Source of the DNA: Branchipolynoe longqiensis
Taxonomy: Eukaryota > Annelida > Polychaeta > Phyllodocida > Polynoidae
NCBI GenBank assembly: GCA_030323885.1
Contig: CM059197.1
Coordinates: 32,815,884-32,879,883 of the forward strand
Length of the DNA stretch: 64,000 nt
Direction of reading: 5' to 3'
In this document: positions 21,118-31,421 of the stretch, piece after piece
How positions within the stretch are numbered: the stretch's first letter is position 1
Layout of the letters: the number at the start of each line of letters is the position of its first letter
The notes under the pieces: generated by a model
What the model was told of the DNA's origin: nothing
Seen by the model: only the letters and a program-made list of their open reading frames with translations
Databases searched by the model: none
Translations under genes and position numbers: made by a program

Positions 21118-21335
21118 GGTACATTAGTTGTTTAAGCATTGGAAATTTCAATCGCGGACAATTGGTCTTCCTTATTCCACCGCTCCGTGCCCCATCCTAG
21201 TAATGCTGAGAGCCCTGGCTAGGTAGCGACAAGTATAAATTTTTAATTCATTGGGTTTGACTCGGCCAGGGTTCGAACGCGCGAGTTCCAGAATGGGAGG
21301 CGGACGCTCAACTCATTCGGTCATGTCTAAACCGT
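21118..21335 (-). mobile_element. SINE-B copy
   Basis: Minus strand: head GAATGAGTTGAGCGTCCGCC with B box GCGTTCGAACCC, body to GGATGGGGCACGG, then the SINE-B 3' end (CGCGATTGAAATTTCC, TAAACAACTAATGTAC). Type 1 head, full length. Confidence 0.86.
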
Positions 21336-21732
21336 GCTGTGTTGCAGATTCGGATAAGTACTGGGAGTGGCGAATTGTTAGCAGAGCGCGGCCCCACGGC
21401 GTTAATGAAGGCCTTTTTAATTACCAATCAGGCCACTTTTTCGCACATAAAAATGGCGGCAATCCGATAGGGAGTTATTACTGTGTCGCCGTGTTTTGTA
21501 ATGGGTTCAGTCCCACCTTAAACTGAAATATGGAACAGATGGACGCGCTGAATGAAGCAGTTTCCTTATACTACTCACGACGAATTACCGCCAAAACACA
21601 CCGCCCATTTGCCAGGCCTTTTGAACCTTTTGGACTTTTTGGACCCTTTGGGCCTCCACGTGAACGGGGCGAAAGGTCCAAGTGATATCTGTCCGCCTGC
21701 CTGTTCTGCCTTATGTGGGTCTGTTGTCGGGT
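21336..21732. other. Unique stretch before the 24-bp array
   Basis: Contains GTCGCCGTGTTTTG and GGACTTTTTGGACCCTTTGG. A minus-strand frame from the array runs on to 21571 (Gly/Pro/Lys-rich end), without sign of being a gene. Confidence 0.4.
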
Positions 21733-23168
21733 GTGAGTACCTGATGCAGTTGTCATTTGTGTGTCTGATGCAGTTCCCATGTGTGTGTCTGATGCAGTTG
21801 TTATTGGTGTGTCTGATGCAGTTGGTATGTGTGTGTCTGAGGCAGTTGTTATGTGTGTGTCTGATGCAGTTGTTAGTTGTGTGCCTGAGGCAGTTCCTAT
21901 TTGTGTGTCTGATGCAGTTGTTATTTGTGTGCCTGATGCAGTTATTATGTGTGTGCCTGATGCAGTTGTTACTTGTGTGCCTGATGCAGTTGTTATTTGT
22001 GTGCCTGATGCAGTTGTTAGGTGTGTGTCTGATGCAGTTCCGATTTGTGTGTCTGATGCAGTTGTTATTTGTGTGCTTGTTGTACTTGTAGTTGTTATTT
22101 GTGTGCCTGATGCAGTTGTTATGTGTGTGCCTGATGCATTTGTTATGTGTGCGCCGGATGCAGTTGTTATTTGTGTGCCTGATGCAGTTGTTACTAGTGT
22201 GCCTGATGCATTTCTTATTTGTGTGCCTGATGCAGTTGTTACTAGTGTGCCTGATGCAGTTGTTACTAGTGTGCCTGATGCATTTCTTATTTGTGTGCCT
22301 GATGCAGTTGTTATGTGTGTGCCTGATGCATTTCTTATGTGTGTGCCTGATGCATTTCTTATTTGTGTGCCTGATACAGTTATTACTTGTGTGCCTGATA
22401 CAGTTGTTACCAATGTGCCTGATGCAGTTGTTATTTGTGTGCCGGGTGCATTTATTATCTGTGTTCCTGGTGCAGTAGTTATTTGTGTGCCTGATGTTAT
22501 TTGTCTCCCTGATGCAGTTGTTACTTGTCTGCCTGATGCAATTGTTATTTGTGTGTCTGATGCTGTTGGTATTTGTGTGCCTGATGCAGTTGGTATGTGT
22601 GAGCCTGATACAGTTGTTACTTGTGTGCCTGATGCAGTTGTTATTAGTGTGCCTGATGCAGTTGTTATGTGTATGCCTGATGTAGTTGTTATGTGTGTAC
22701 CTGGTGCAGTTGTTATTTGTGTGCCTGATGCAGTTGTTATTTGTGTGCGTGGTGCATTGGTTATTTGTGTGTCTGGTGCAGTTGTTATTTGTGTGCCTGA
22801 TGCAGTTGTTATTTGTGTGCCTGATGCAGTTGTTACTTGTGTGCCTGATGCAGTTGTTATTAGTGTGCCTGATGCAGTTGTTATGTGTATGCCTGATGCA
22901 GTTGTTATTTGTCTGCCTGGTTCAGTTGTTATTTGTGTGTCTGGTGCAGTTCTTATTTGTGCCTGGTGCAGTTCTTATTTGTGTCTGATGCAGTTGGTAT
23001 TTGTGTGCCTGATGCAGTTAGTATGTGTGTGACTGGTGCAGTTCTTATTTGTGTCTCATGCAGTTGGTATTTGTGTGCCTGATGCAGTTTGTATGTGTGT
23101 GTCTGGTGCCGTTCTTATTTGTGTCAGCTGCAGTTGGTATGTGTGTGCCTGATGCAGTTGCTATTTTG
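21733..23168. repeat. 24-bp minisatellite, about 60 units
   Basis: Consensus unit GATGCAGTTGTTATTTGTGTGCCT, varied at a few positions (GTTACTAGTGTG, GTTATGTGTGTG, CATTTCTTATTTG). As 24 is divisible by three and units lack stops, three frames stay open: forward VPDAVVIC (423 codons), forward LMQLLFVC, and reverse TTASGTQI (280 codons, Ser/Thr-rich). Units drift by block: ACTAGTGTG units cluster at 22190-22270, and the 3' end after 22960 loses bases and phase. A real Ser/Thr repeat protein cannot be excluded, but there is no start context, signal or exon structure. Confidence 0.9.
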
Positions 23169-23265
23169 TTGTTGTTTGTTCTTGTCTGTTCTTGTTGTTA
23201 TTGTTGTTATTGTTTGTTATTGCTTATTGTTGTTTGTTTTTGTTTGCTGTTTTTTTTTTATATAT
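23169..23265. repeat. GTT/TGTT-rich tract
   Basis: TGTTGTTTGTTCTTGTCTG and TTATTGTTGTTATTG repeats extend the 3' end of the minisatellite. Confidence 0.75.
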
Positions 23266-23669
23266 ATTGTTTGTTGTTGGTTCTTCTTGGATATTTTATT
23301 AAAGTTGCCTTGTGTATTATTGAACAGGCCCGCACATGTGGTGTGTCCTTGTGGCTAACACATTCCCCTGAAGTCAGCATCTTAAACTTGGAAACAACAT
23401 TAATTTTTTTAATCAACCGCCACACACATGCCCATTCTCTCTCGTCGATTCCCGGACCTGCTCCCTGCAATTTCACAAGGCTGGCGCAGGTTTACCTGAT
23501 GACGACATAAGGTGACTAGTTAAGCTGCATTATTTGATGAAAACAATAAGATTGTTCCCTTGGCAGTTTAAAACCGGTATAATATTGCTAGGAGAACAAA
23601 CCATTCAGGGAGACAGTGTTATTCCTTTTCACCATCATGCAAGGGGAGCTCGCTTTACTGGGAGAGTGC

Positions 23670-23757
23670 TGGGGTTTTGCATCCTAGCAACATCTAAGGT
23701 ACTCATTTCTGGCCATGCGCACTCATGACTGCTTTTTAGTGCTGCCGCACTGCGGTT
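23670..23757 (-). mobile_element. SINE-A 3' fragment
   Basis: ATCCTAGCAACATCTAAGG, then GCGCACTCATGACTGC and TAGTGCTGCCGCAC match the reverse of the SINE-A 3' third. Confidence 0.7.
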
Positions 23758-23854
23758 TCTGCACTACCCACATCATGGTCAGATATCCCACAAAACTTCT
23801 TCTATCCGAGTATTGTAGTGCTACGTACCGATTTTGGAAGTCTTTGGTTCGACT

Positions 23855-24105
23855 TTTTCTTGAAGATTTATACTGCCCATCATGGATAAGTCTGAATAGA
23901 CTTGTTTTCACCATTAGGCAGTTTGTCGATAGAAAGCCCGAGCCTACACTTTTACTGACACAAGGGATTTTTAACCTCCCACACCACATAGACATGGTAT
24001 GAGAGCAACCGGCCTTTGATGAGGCTGTAAGTTATACACTTAGCCTGGGATTGAACCCACGACCTGCCAAATACTAGGCGAGCGCTCTACTGCAAGGCCC
24101 TGGAT
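23855..24105 (-). mobile_element. SINE-D (tRNA-derived)
   Basis: Minus strand: tRNA-like head CCTTGCAGTAGAGCGCTCGC with B box GTGGGTTCAATCCC (24060-24103), then GTGTATAACTTACAGCC, CCATGTCTATGTGGTGTGGG, AGGTTAAAAATCCC and CAAGTCTATTCAGACTTATC. The body is found again at 51415-51615 at high identity. Confidence 0.8.
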
Positions 24106-24111
24106 TCACCA

Positions 24112-24435
24112 GACGCAGTGCCTGAATCGGTTGAGTGCATTCTTCCTGTGCGGAAAGTCACGAGTTCGATTCCGGTTGGCTCAAACCAACGACGTACACA
24201 ATTGATGCTTGTTGCTACCTAGACTGGTGCTGGACATTACTAGGATAGGACAAGGATTGGTTAGTCCAGTATTAGGATAATGTGACTCAGTGGGAATTTG
24301 GGTCATGGTGTCAGCAGCCTGGTCTTCCAGTGGGGCAGCACTATAATAATTATAACGTCGCCATGAATGTGCACTGTTACCCATCCTGATATGACCTCAG
24401 ATGTTGTCAGGACATAACTCCCAACAATCAACCAA
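24112..24435 (+). mobile_element. SINE-A, full length, type 2-like head
   Basis: GCCTGAATCGGTTGAGTGC (A box region), GAGTTCGATTCCGG (B box), complete body, tail CTCCCAACAATCAACC. It abuts the next SINE-A fragment. Confidence 0.87.
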
Positions 24436-24437
24436 GG

Positions 24438-24748
24438 CAGTGGGGCAGCACTGTACAGTAAATCCTCCCTAACCGACCACCTCCACAGATCGACCACTCC
24501 CCTATATCGATCACTTTATCTGGGTCCCAACAATACCATTGTAACCATATTTTAACTCCCCAAACCGACCACCTCCCTAAATGGACCACCTAAAGTCGGT
24601 CCCAAGGTCGGTCGATTTAGAGAGTCTTCACTGTGATATAACGTCGGAATGAGTGTGCACTGTCACAACTCGGTACCCATCCTGCTATGACCTCAGATGT
24701 TGCCAGGACGTAAAACTCCAGCAAACAAAGAGACAAACAATGAGGTCC
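24438..24748 (+). mobile_element. SINE-A 3' part split by a MITE-P
   Basis: CAGTGGGGCAGCACTGTA stops at 24455 and resumes at 24634 with TATAACGTCGGAATGAGTG, ending in GGACGTAAAACTCCAGC and a CAAACAAAGAGACAAACAA tail. The break is at the TATAAAG site of the SINE consensus, so the MITE used a TA in the SINE. Confidence 0.83.
24456..24633. mobile_element. MITE-P nested in SINE-A
   Basis: CAGTAAATCCTCCCTAACC at the left; GATTTAGAGAGTCTTCACTG at the right. TA precedes it; the right duplication is TG, changed by one base. Confidence 0.85.
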
Positions 24749-24999
24749 TGGATGCCTGCTCATGGCTGCACGGCGGCCTGGCCACATGTATGCATGACCA
24801 GGCCTATCAAGGCGGCTCCTGTCAGGATACACTGTAAGGGAAAAGCCATGCCTACAAGCCTCATCTCACCGCACCCTTCAATCTCAGCCCGCACATAGCT
24901 GGTGTTAAGTGACCTTTAACACCTTCTCCCGGCTGTGTTGGCAAAATTAACCAAAGGAACTTAGCAAAACAAGGAGCTGACCGCCTACATGCGCACTGT

Positions 25000-25312
25000 G
25001 CCAGCACCCCCCCCCTCCCTCCTCTCTCCCCTCTTCCCCTCTTCCCCTCCCACTCCCCCTTTCCCCCTCCCTCCCCCTCTCTCTCCCCTTAGCTCTCCCC
25101 CTCCCTCCTCTCCCCTCCCTCCTCTCCCCTCCCTCCTCTCCCCCTCTCCCCCTACCCCTTCCCCTTCCTCTTCCCCTCCCCCTCCCTCTTCTTCCCCTTC
25201 CCCGCCCTTTCCCCTCCCCTTTCCCCCTTCCCCCTCTCTCCCACCTCCCATACACCTATTCCCCGTCCCTCCTCTCTCCCCCGTCTCCCCACCCTCCCCA
25301 CCCCATGCACAC
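25000..25312. repeat. CCCT/CTTCC pyrimidine tract
   Basis: Over 300 bases of almost pure pyrimidine (CCCCCTCCCTCCTCTCC). Gly/Arg/Glu frames on the minus strand are compositional. GATGCGCATGCGCATGC (NRF1-like) follows at 25384-25400. Confidence 0.92.
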
Positions 25313-25599
25313 ACTCACATGCCCTTTCATCAGCCCGGAACCATCGCCCACACACATACACACACACAGACTCACGCCAAATCGATGCGCATGCGCATGC
25401 TGGAGCTACCTTTGTCCGCGCATTGATCACTGCCTTGAAATGCACAAGCGGAAGTATTGACTTGCCTCGTGCGTGGGCACGCCACCTGGTGTTGATTGGG
25501 GCTATTACAGTATTACTTGGTATTGAGTTAGGTGCCATTGTCAGGCTGTGTGTATACATGTATTTATGTATTTCTGTAGGTTTGTTACTGTTATAGGCC

Positions 25600-25657
25600 A
25601 CGTCCTTATATTACCCTAGATGTAGCCAGGACTTAAAACTCCAACAACCAATCAACT
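25600..25657 (+). mobile_element. SINE-A 3' end fragment
   Basis: ACCCTAGATGTAGCCAGGAC and AAAACTCCAACAACCAATC; only the last ~55 bases. Confidence 0.7.
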
Positions 25658-25707
25658 ATTGTTATAGGTTCTGATAGTGTGTCTCGTGTCTGTCATCCTA
25701 CAACAGG

Positions 25708-26205
25708 GCCTTTTACAGTTTTATATAATCCGATGATTTTTTAGTTTCTGTCATATTTTGTTTAGATAAATATATTAGGTTAAAGTTGCATAGACCGATG
25801 AAGCATCCCATTTTCAAAAACCTAAACACTTACCTAGATTTGATTCTACATATTTATGTTAGATACTGGTACAGTTATTAAGCATTAGTTGTCATATAAA
25901 AAGTCATGGGGAGTCAATATAATAGAACCTATTAATGAATAAGCCTATGACATCAGAGTTTTGGTGTGCTTGCCAAAATTAACTTGGCATGTTGTCACTT
26001 CAAATATCTCCAAAGTTAGCCATTTAAACTAAAAGTTACTTCAACCTAAAGTAAAGTAGCTTATAATGATCAATTTAATGTATTTATCTCAGAAAAGGAC
26101 AGAAACTCAAAGACTTCGGACTATGTTTCTTTAATCATTACAATCTGACTTTTATATTATAGGGTTAGCTTTGGGAGATATCTCAAGTGAAATTATGTTA
26201 AATGA
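25708..26205. mobile_element. Older MITE-T split by a younger MITE-T
   Basis: The outer copy (reverse sense) begins ATATAATCCGATGATTTTTTAG at 25720, is cut after AAATATATTAGG, resumes at 26128-26135 with TTAATCATTACAATC, and continues GGGTTAGCTTTGGGAGATAT to about 26200. In intact copies the same position reads ATATATT-(A/G)AATTGATCGCTATAATC, so a single TTAA-like site was split. Confidence 0.75.
25783..26134. mobile_element. MITE-T inserted at TTAA inside another MITE-T
   Basis: Starts TTAAAGTTGCATAGACCGATG and ends CGGACTATGTTTCTTTAA, with the full family interior (TAGATACTGGTACAG, GGTGTGCTTGCCAAAATT). TTAA stands at both borders and once in the reconstructed empty site: direct support for a TTAA target duplication. 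Confidence 0.82.
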
Positions 26206-26750
26206 ACTCTGGAATCTGTGTCTAAATCCCATACACCAAAGGCTTCTAAGTTCTACCGTGACAAAGTCTATTGAATGACGTGGTGTGTGGGTCGTTTCAT
26301 GGTATAAATGGAGCCAAAGTGTGACAATGAATATTGTGTATTTTCCTAATTGTTTCACTGAGTAGCCAACTCTTGTCCATATATATCCTGGTAATGTGAA
26401 GGAAAAGATAGTTGAGGTTACCGTTTTGTCAGAAAAATAAGAACCAATTGAGTAGCCAGCCCCAAGTGTGGACTTATTAATCACCAAGTGTGGATTTATT
26501 AATCAAATCAATTATTTAATCAAATTTATTGCATGAAACAATTAATTTGTACAATGTGGTCCCCCTAAGTATAGAAATTCACTGTAAAGAAATCTGCATA
26601 GGATTATTATATTTTTCTCAATTGTGGATGTAACACAATAGAAGGGGACACCAAAATGAATATTTATTTCAACTAAGAGTCTTCTTTTATTCTATTTCAT
26701 TGACTAACAGGTAATATTCTATGCAAAATATAGGTCTAGTAGGCTGTAGA
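26206..26750. other. Unique AT-rich stretch
   Basis: No recognised repeat. A 111-codon minus-strand frame (26152-26487) covers MITE-T remnant plus this sequence and has no recognisable domain. Confidence 0.4.
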
Positions 26751-26754
26751 AAAG

Positions 26755-27190
26755 TCGGGGAGCCGGGGAGCCGGGGAGCCGGGGGCCCGGTGAGCAGGGG
26801 AGCCGGGGAGCCGGGTAGCCAGGGAGCCGGGGGGCGGGGAGCCGTGGAGCCGGGAGTCGGGAGCCCGGAGCAGGGAGCAGGCGAGTCGGGAGCCGGGAAG
26901 CAGGGGAGCCGGGGAGCCGGGGGACCTGGGAGCCGGGGGGCAGGGGGAGCCGGGGAGCCGGGGAGCCGGGGAGCCGGGGAGCCGAGGGGAAGGGGAGCCG
27001 GGGAGCTGGGGGGGCCGGGGAGCCAGGGGAGCCGGGGAGCCGGGGAGCAGGGGAGCTGGGTAGCCGGGAGCCCGGGGAGCAGGGAGCAGGGTAGTCGGGA
27101 GCCGGGGAGCCGGGAGCCGGGAGCCGGGAGCCGGGGAGCAGGCGAGTCGGGAGACCGGGAGACCGGGAGCTGGGAGCTGGTTCTCGGCAG
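26755..27190. repeat. GGGGAGCC minisatellite
   Basis: About 50 units of 8-9 bases (GGGGAGCC, CGGGAGCC, GCAGGGGA variants). Every unit has a G4 run, so the plus strand can form many G-quadruplexes. Both strands stay open across it (Gly/Ser/Arg forward; Pro/Ser reverse). Confidence 0.93.
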
Positions 27191-27333
27191 CCCATGTCTG
27201 GGTGCGCCCGCTTCCAGGTGACTTGAGTTCCGGTGTTTATCTAATTCCGCTACGCTTGTTCCCCGGTGCCGGGCCGGCCCTGAATCACGCTCCGGGCACC
27301 AACGTTTTCCACTAGACCAGACGCCGACACGTC

Positions 27334-27803
27334 CCGGTGTGGCGGTTTCAGCGTGTTCCCGTGCTCAGACGTGTCCCGTTGCTTCTGCGCATGCGCGGAT
27401 TTCGCATCAACTCGGATCACCCGAGACACTTATTGGCGCATGCGCACATCCTACAAACTCGGGTCGAATAATCGAATACGCTTCTCCGCGCTCGGGTGGA
27501 CAATTTTTTTTTTTTTTTTTAATAACCGATAAAAAATACAGCAAAATAGGATTTAAAGTATTTTATGATGGCCTAGTTAACCTATATTTCCATTTAATTA
27601 ATCTAAGTTATTCTTTTTTTGCACACGGCACGTGTATTTGTCGACTCCACTCGCCGTGTTCTATTTGAAATTCTGACGACTGGGATGACCCGAGTCGCCC
27701 GGGTAGTGTTAATCGATTACGGCCATGTTTATTAGATTCTGACGCATGCGCAGAAGCGAGGTACACGTCTGAGCACGGGAACACGCTGAAACCGCCACAC
27801 CGG
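27334..27803. mobile_element. 470-bp element with long inverted ends carrying NRF1-like sites
   Basis: The left end (27334-27402) and right end (27735-27803) are inverted copies over about 65 bases: CCGGTGTGGCGGTTTCAG, GTGTTCCCGTGCTCAGACGT, CTTCTGCGCATGCG. The GCGCATGCG palindrome lies in both arms. The interior is unrelated AT-rich DNA with an A/T run near 27500. No target duplication is obvious. Confidence 0.72.
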
Positions 27804-28014
27804 AAGGCCAGCGGCACCCTGCGCTGCTGAGCCACCTCGGCGCATGCGCGTCCATGGTGGCACGCACCCAGCAGGGTGCGCCTTTGTGTTTTGTGTATAT
27901 TGGGGGTGTTAAACCGAGCAATATCTCAGGTCATATCAGGATAGGTTACTGACGCGTGACATGACGCACTTATGGCGAGACTTAATACATATTTATATCT
28001 CTATATGAGGTCGA

Positions 28015-28995
28015 TATATGTATATATATTTATATATAACTTCTAAACGTTTGCGTATATCCATCCATATATGTACATGTATGCACATATGTAGATACAA
28101 GTACATATATGTACATTTGAATATATGTATGCCTACATTCATATATAAGCATATATATATTTATATACATGTACATACATTTATATCCATTCATGTCCTG
28201 ATATATACATATTTGTACATTTATGTAATATCTATGCATATATATACATTTATGTGCATGTATACATTTGTGTACATGTGTATACATTTATATACATTTA
28301 TATACATGTATATACCTTTATATACATTTATATACATGTATACATATATTTATATACATTCATATACATTCATATACATTCATGTACATTGGTATAAATT
28401 TATATACAGTTATATACATTTATATACATTTGTTTACATTCGTATACATTTATATACATTTATATACAGTTATATACATGTGTATACATTTGCATACATT
28501 TGTATACATTTGTATACATTTGTATCCATTTGTATACTTGTGTATACTTATGTATACATTTGTATACATGTGTATGCAGTTGTATAAAGGTGTATACATT
28601 TGTATACATTTGTATACATTTGTATACATTCGTATAATGCATATACATTCATATACATTAATGTACATTAATGTACATGCATATACATTCATATACATTC
28701 ATATACATTCATATACATTCATATACATTCATATACATTCATGTACATTCACATACATTCATACACATTCATACACATTCATATACATTCATATACATTT
28801 ATATACATTTATATACATTTATATACATGTATATACACTTATATACATGTATATACATTTATATACATTTATGTACATTTATTTACATTTATATACATTT
28901 ATATACATTTATATACATTTATATACATTTATATACATTTATATAATTGGACAAACTTTTATTTACATCTATATACAGTTATTTACATGTATGTA
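28015..28995. repeat. 10/12-bp TATACATTTA satellite
   Basis: Nearly 1 kb of ATATACATTT and ATATACATTC units, with TTTGTATACA (28430-28630) and ATTCATATAC (28640-28800) sub-blocks. The long Tyr/Ile/His frames are compositional. Confidence 0.93.
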
Positions 28996-28999
28996 GAAG

Positions 29000-29430
29000 G
29001 TTAAAGACTAGAGCTTGACACTCATCTTAGGATCAATATGTTGGGTGTACACAAACAGCAAACCGTTAAGCGAAGCCAATTTGTTTTTTTCTCGCTTTAA
29101 ACAAAAAGATGTTCACAATCTGACAGTATGATTTAATATGCATTTAAGTTGACGCCGTTAAACGATTGCAATTAAAAGCAAATTACCAGCACATATTTCA
29201 CTCAGCCATATAACCATTGTCTCATGACCTAGTTGTCGTGTCTGAATCAGGCTTAATAGGTCAACTTGATTCAGGGATGTGGAACCCGTACCTCGAACAC
29301 AACATTTTTGTTTACAATTGATTACAATTGGAATCTGATATCATTAGGTGGGTGACCAAGGTATGCTATACAAGGTAGTCTTGTCTGTCATGTGTTCATT
29401 TCTAATGCTGTTAAGTTTGATGAAACCATT
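29000..29430. other. Unique stretch, no feature
   Basis: Non-repetitive AT-rich DNA without a recognised gene or RNA. Confidence 0.4.
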
Positions 29431-29434
29431 ACCA

Positions 29435-29772
29435 TTACCGGGCGCGGTGGCCTAATCGGGGGAGCACGGGCCTCATGTGCGGAAGGTCGGGACTTCGGTT
29501 CCCAGTCTAGTCAAACCAATGACTTTACAATTGATACTTGTCGCTTCCTAGCCTGGCGCTTGACAGTAATAGGATAGGGCAAAGGACTGGTTAGCTCAGC
29601 GTCAGGATAAAGTGATCGAGTGGGATATCGGGTCATGGTGCAGGTGGCTTGATTTCCCAGTCAGGCAGCACTATAAAGTCACCATGAGTTTGCATTGTTA
29701 GCGAGTTGGTACCCGTCCATATATGACCTTAGATGTTACCAGGATATATAACTCCAATAACCAACCAACTTG
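29435..29772 (+). mobile_element. SINE-A, full length, type 2 head
   Basis: GGGCGCGGTGGCCTAATCGG, CTCATGTGCGGAAGGTCGG, then body and tail ATAACTCCAATAACCAACC. The B box region CTTCGGTTCCCAG is degenerate. Confidence 0.9.
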
Positions 29773-29882
29773 TCAACACCAAAACACTTGCCTAGGTTTG
29801 ATCCGACATATCCAGCTTACACACTGATACACCCATTAGGCATTTATTTGTTCCCTAGAACTTAGTAGAACCACTAGAAAAG
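29773..29882. mobile_element. MITE-T fragment
   Basis: CAACACCAAAACACTTGCC, ATCCGACATATCCAGC and TGATACACCCATTAGGCATT match the first third of MITE-T. Interrupted at the left by the SINE. Confidence 0.65.
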
Positions 29883-30149
29883 AATAAATCTTCAGCCAAT
29901 TTCACAGAATCCGTCAATGTTGAACCCCTTGATATCCAGTATTTGTCGGTTTACATGACAACGTTAATCCTTAAAAAAAAATTAAAATTAAAGTTCAGCA
30001 TATTATAGCAATCAATCTAAAATATTTGTCTATAGAAAAAAAACACCCTCAAAACCATTGGCTTATTCAACTGGATACAAAGGTGTCTGGATATTGTGAA
30101 GTAATGCCAGATTGTGGTGAGGTAACACGCCCCCAGATATCCACGGTGG

Positions 30150-30296
30150 TTGTGTGGAGCAGGGGGCGACGAACTAACTGGTTCTGGAAGTTGGGCATGT
30201 AGTACTGTCAACCCAACAACATTCAAGGGGATTTATTTGATAAACATGGGTAAATCCGATGATTTTGAATTTCTACCACATTTCTTAAATACCTTC
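30150..30296. other. Left part of a MITE-T plus unique DNA
   Basis: TAAATCCGATGATTTTGAATT (30250-30270) starts the MITE-T described in the next entry; upstream DNA is unique. Confidence 0.5.
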
Positions 30297-30840
30297 TTTT
30301 TTTTTTTTTTTTTGTGTACATTAGTTGCTTAAGCAGGACAAATTTCAATCGCGTATGATTAGTCTTCCTCATTCCACTAGTCCTTGCCCTATCCTAATAA
30401 TGCCGAGCACCTGGCTAGGAAATGACAAGTATACATTTTTAAGTCATTGGTTTGACTCGAACAGGGTTCAAACGTACGATCCCACAATCTACCAACACCG
30501 GAGACGGACGCTCTAACTCATTCGGCCACCCCGTCCGACTGGTATAAACTAATAATTATAATCTATTTTACTTTAGCTCGAATTAACTTTTATTTTAAAG
30601 CCTCAATTTAGGAGATTCTATAGTATAAGGGAAAATATGCGTCATTAATTTGGACATACACACCCCAAAATGGGACGCCGTAGGCTTCAGCAGTGGTAGG
30701 TATCAACTATCATTACATTACTTTACTAGCCCCTTCCATGTACCGATTAGACTGCGTAATGAATACGCCAGTGTCTAAGTTTGAAATATAGGATGGAATC
30801 TAGATAAGTGTTTTGGTTTTGAAAATTTGCTGCTTTCCTA
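30244..30840. mobile_element. MITE-T interrupted by SINE-B
   Basis: Left piece 30244-30296, right piece 30541-30840 (ATAATCTATTTTACTTTAG, GTAGGCTTCAGCAGTGG, GTGTTTTGGTTTTGAAAATT). About 245 bases of SINE-B sit between them. The right TIR is eroded. Confidence 0.78.
30297..30540 (-). mobile_element. SINE-B with poly(A) tail, nested in MITE-T
   Basis: Minus strand: head GGGGTGGCCGAATGAGTTAG, body to GGATAGGGCAAGGAC, SINE-B end CGCGATTGAAATTTG and AAGCAACTAATGTACAC followed by about 18 A (T-run at 30297-30314). The poly(A) supports LINE-mediated retroposition. Confidence 0.88.
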
Positions 30841-30858
30841 AGAATATTAACAAATATA

Positions 30859-31043
30859 TACAGTAAAACCTCTCTAAATCGACCGACCTTGGGACCCATT
30901 TTAAGTGGTTCATCTAGGGAGGTGTTCGGTTTAAGGAGCTGGAATGTGGTTACAATGGCATTGTTGGGACCCAATTAAAGCGATCGATATAGGGGAGTGG
31001 TCGATCTGTGGAGGATGTGGTCGGTTAGAGAGGTTTTACTGTA
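30859..31043. mobile_element. MITE-P, complete, TA duplication
   Basis: Element 30861-31041, CAGTAAAACCTCTC and GAGAGGTTTTACTG, flanked by TA. It adjoins MITE-T. Confidence 0.92.
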
Positions 31044-31421
31044 TATTCAAAACAAAATCCTGTAGAATCATAACCTCGATGGGATGGTGGGTAATGGTGG
31101 GGTGGTGGGATGGGGGTGGGGGTAGGGGTGGGTGGGTAGATTAATTCACTTGGAACTTCTCAATAGAACATTAAGCACTCGTGATCTGTGCACTGCCCAT
31201 TAAGGACCCCACTTCTCCAAGTGCATCTCCTCAGATAAACACAGTCCGCATTAGATCAGGCGGCGAAATTACCATCGCCAGATTAGCATTACAAAGCGCC
31301 GAGCTGAGATACAGTGAGACCCCGTTGTGACGCCATCGTTGGGGGTCCATAAAATGTCACCGCATAACCAGAGGAGTCGTGTTAAATCGGGGTTTGGTTT
31401 ATTGAATTACCTTTGAATTAA

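Noticed and set aside
22190..22380. Possible CRISPR array or regularly spaced repeat-spacer system
   Set aside because: All tandem arrays here have units joined head to tail without unique spacers, and the DNA is eukaryotic.
26719..27221. Gly/Ser/Arg and Pro/Ser frames of 158-166 codons on opposite strands
   Set aside because: Product of the GGGGAGCC minisatellite; both strands open, no start context or domain.
28018..28996. Long Tyr/Ile/His open frames (189 and 242 codons)
   Set aside because: They lie entirely on the 10-bp TATACATTTA satellite and are open in several frames.
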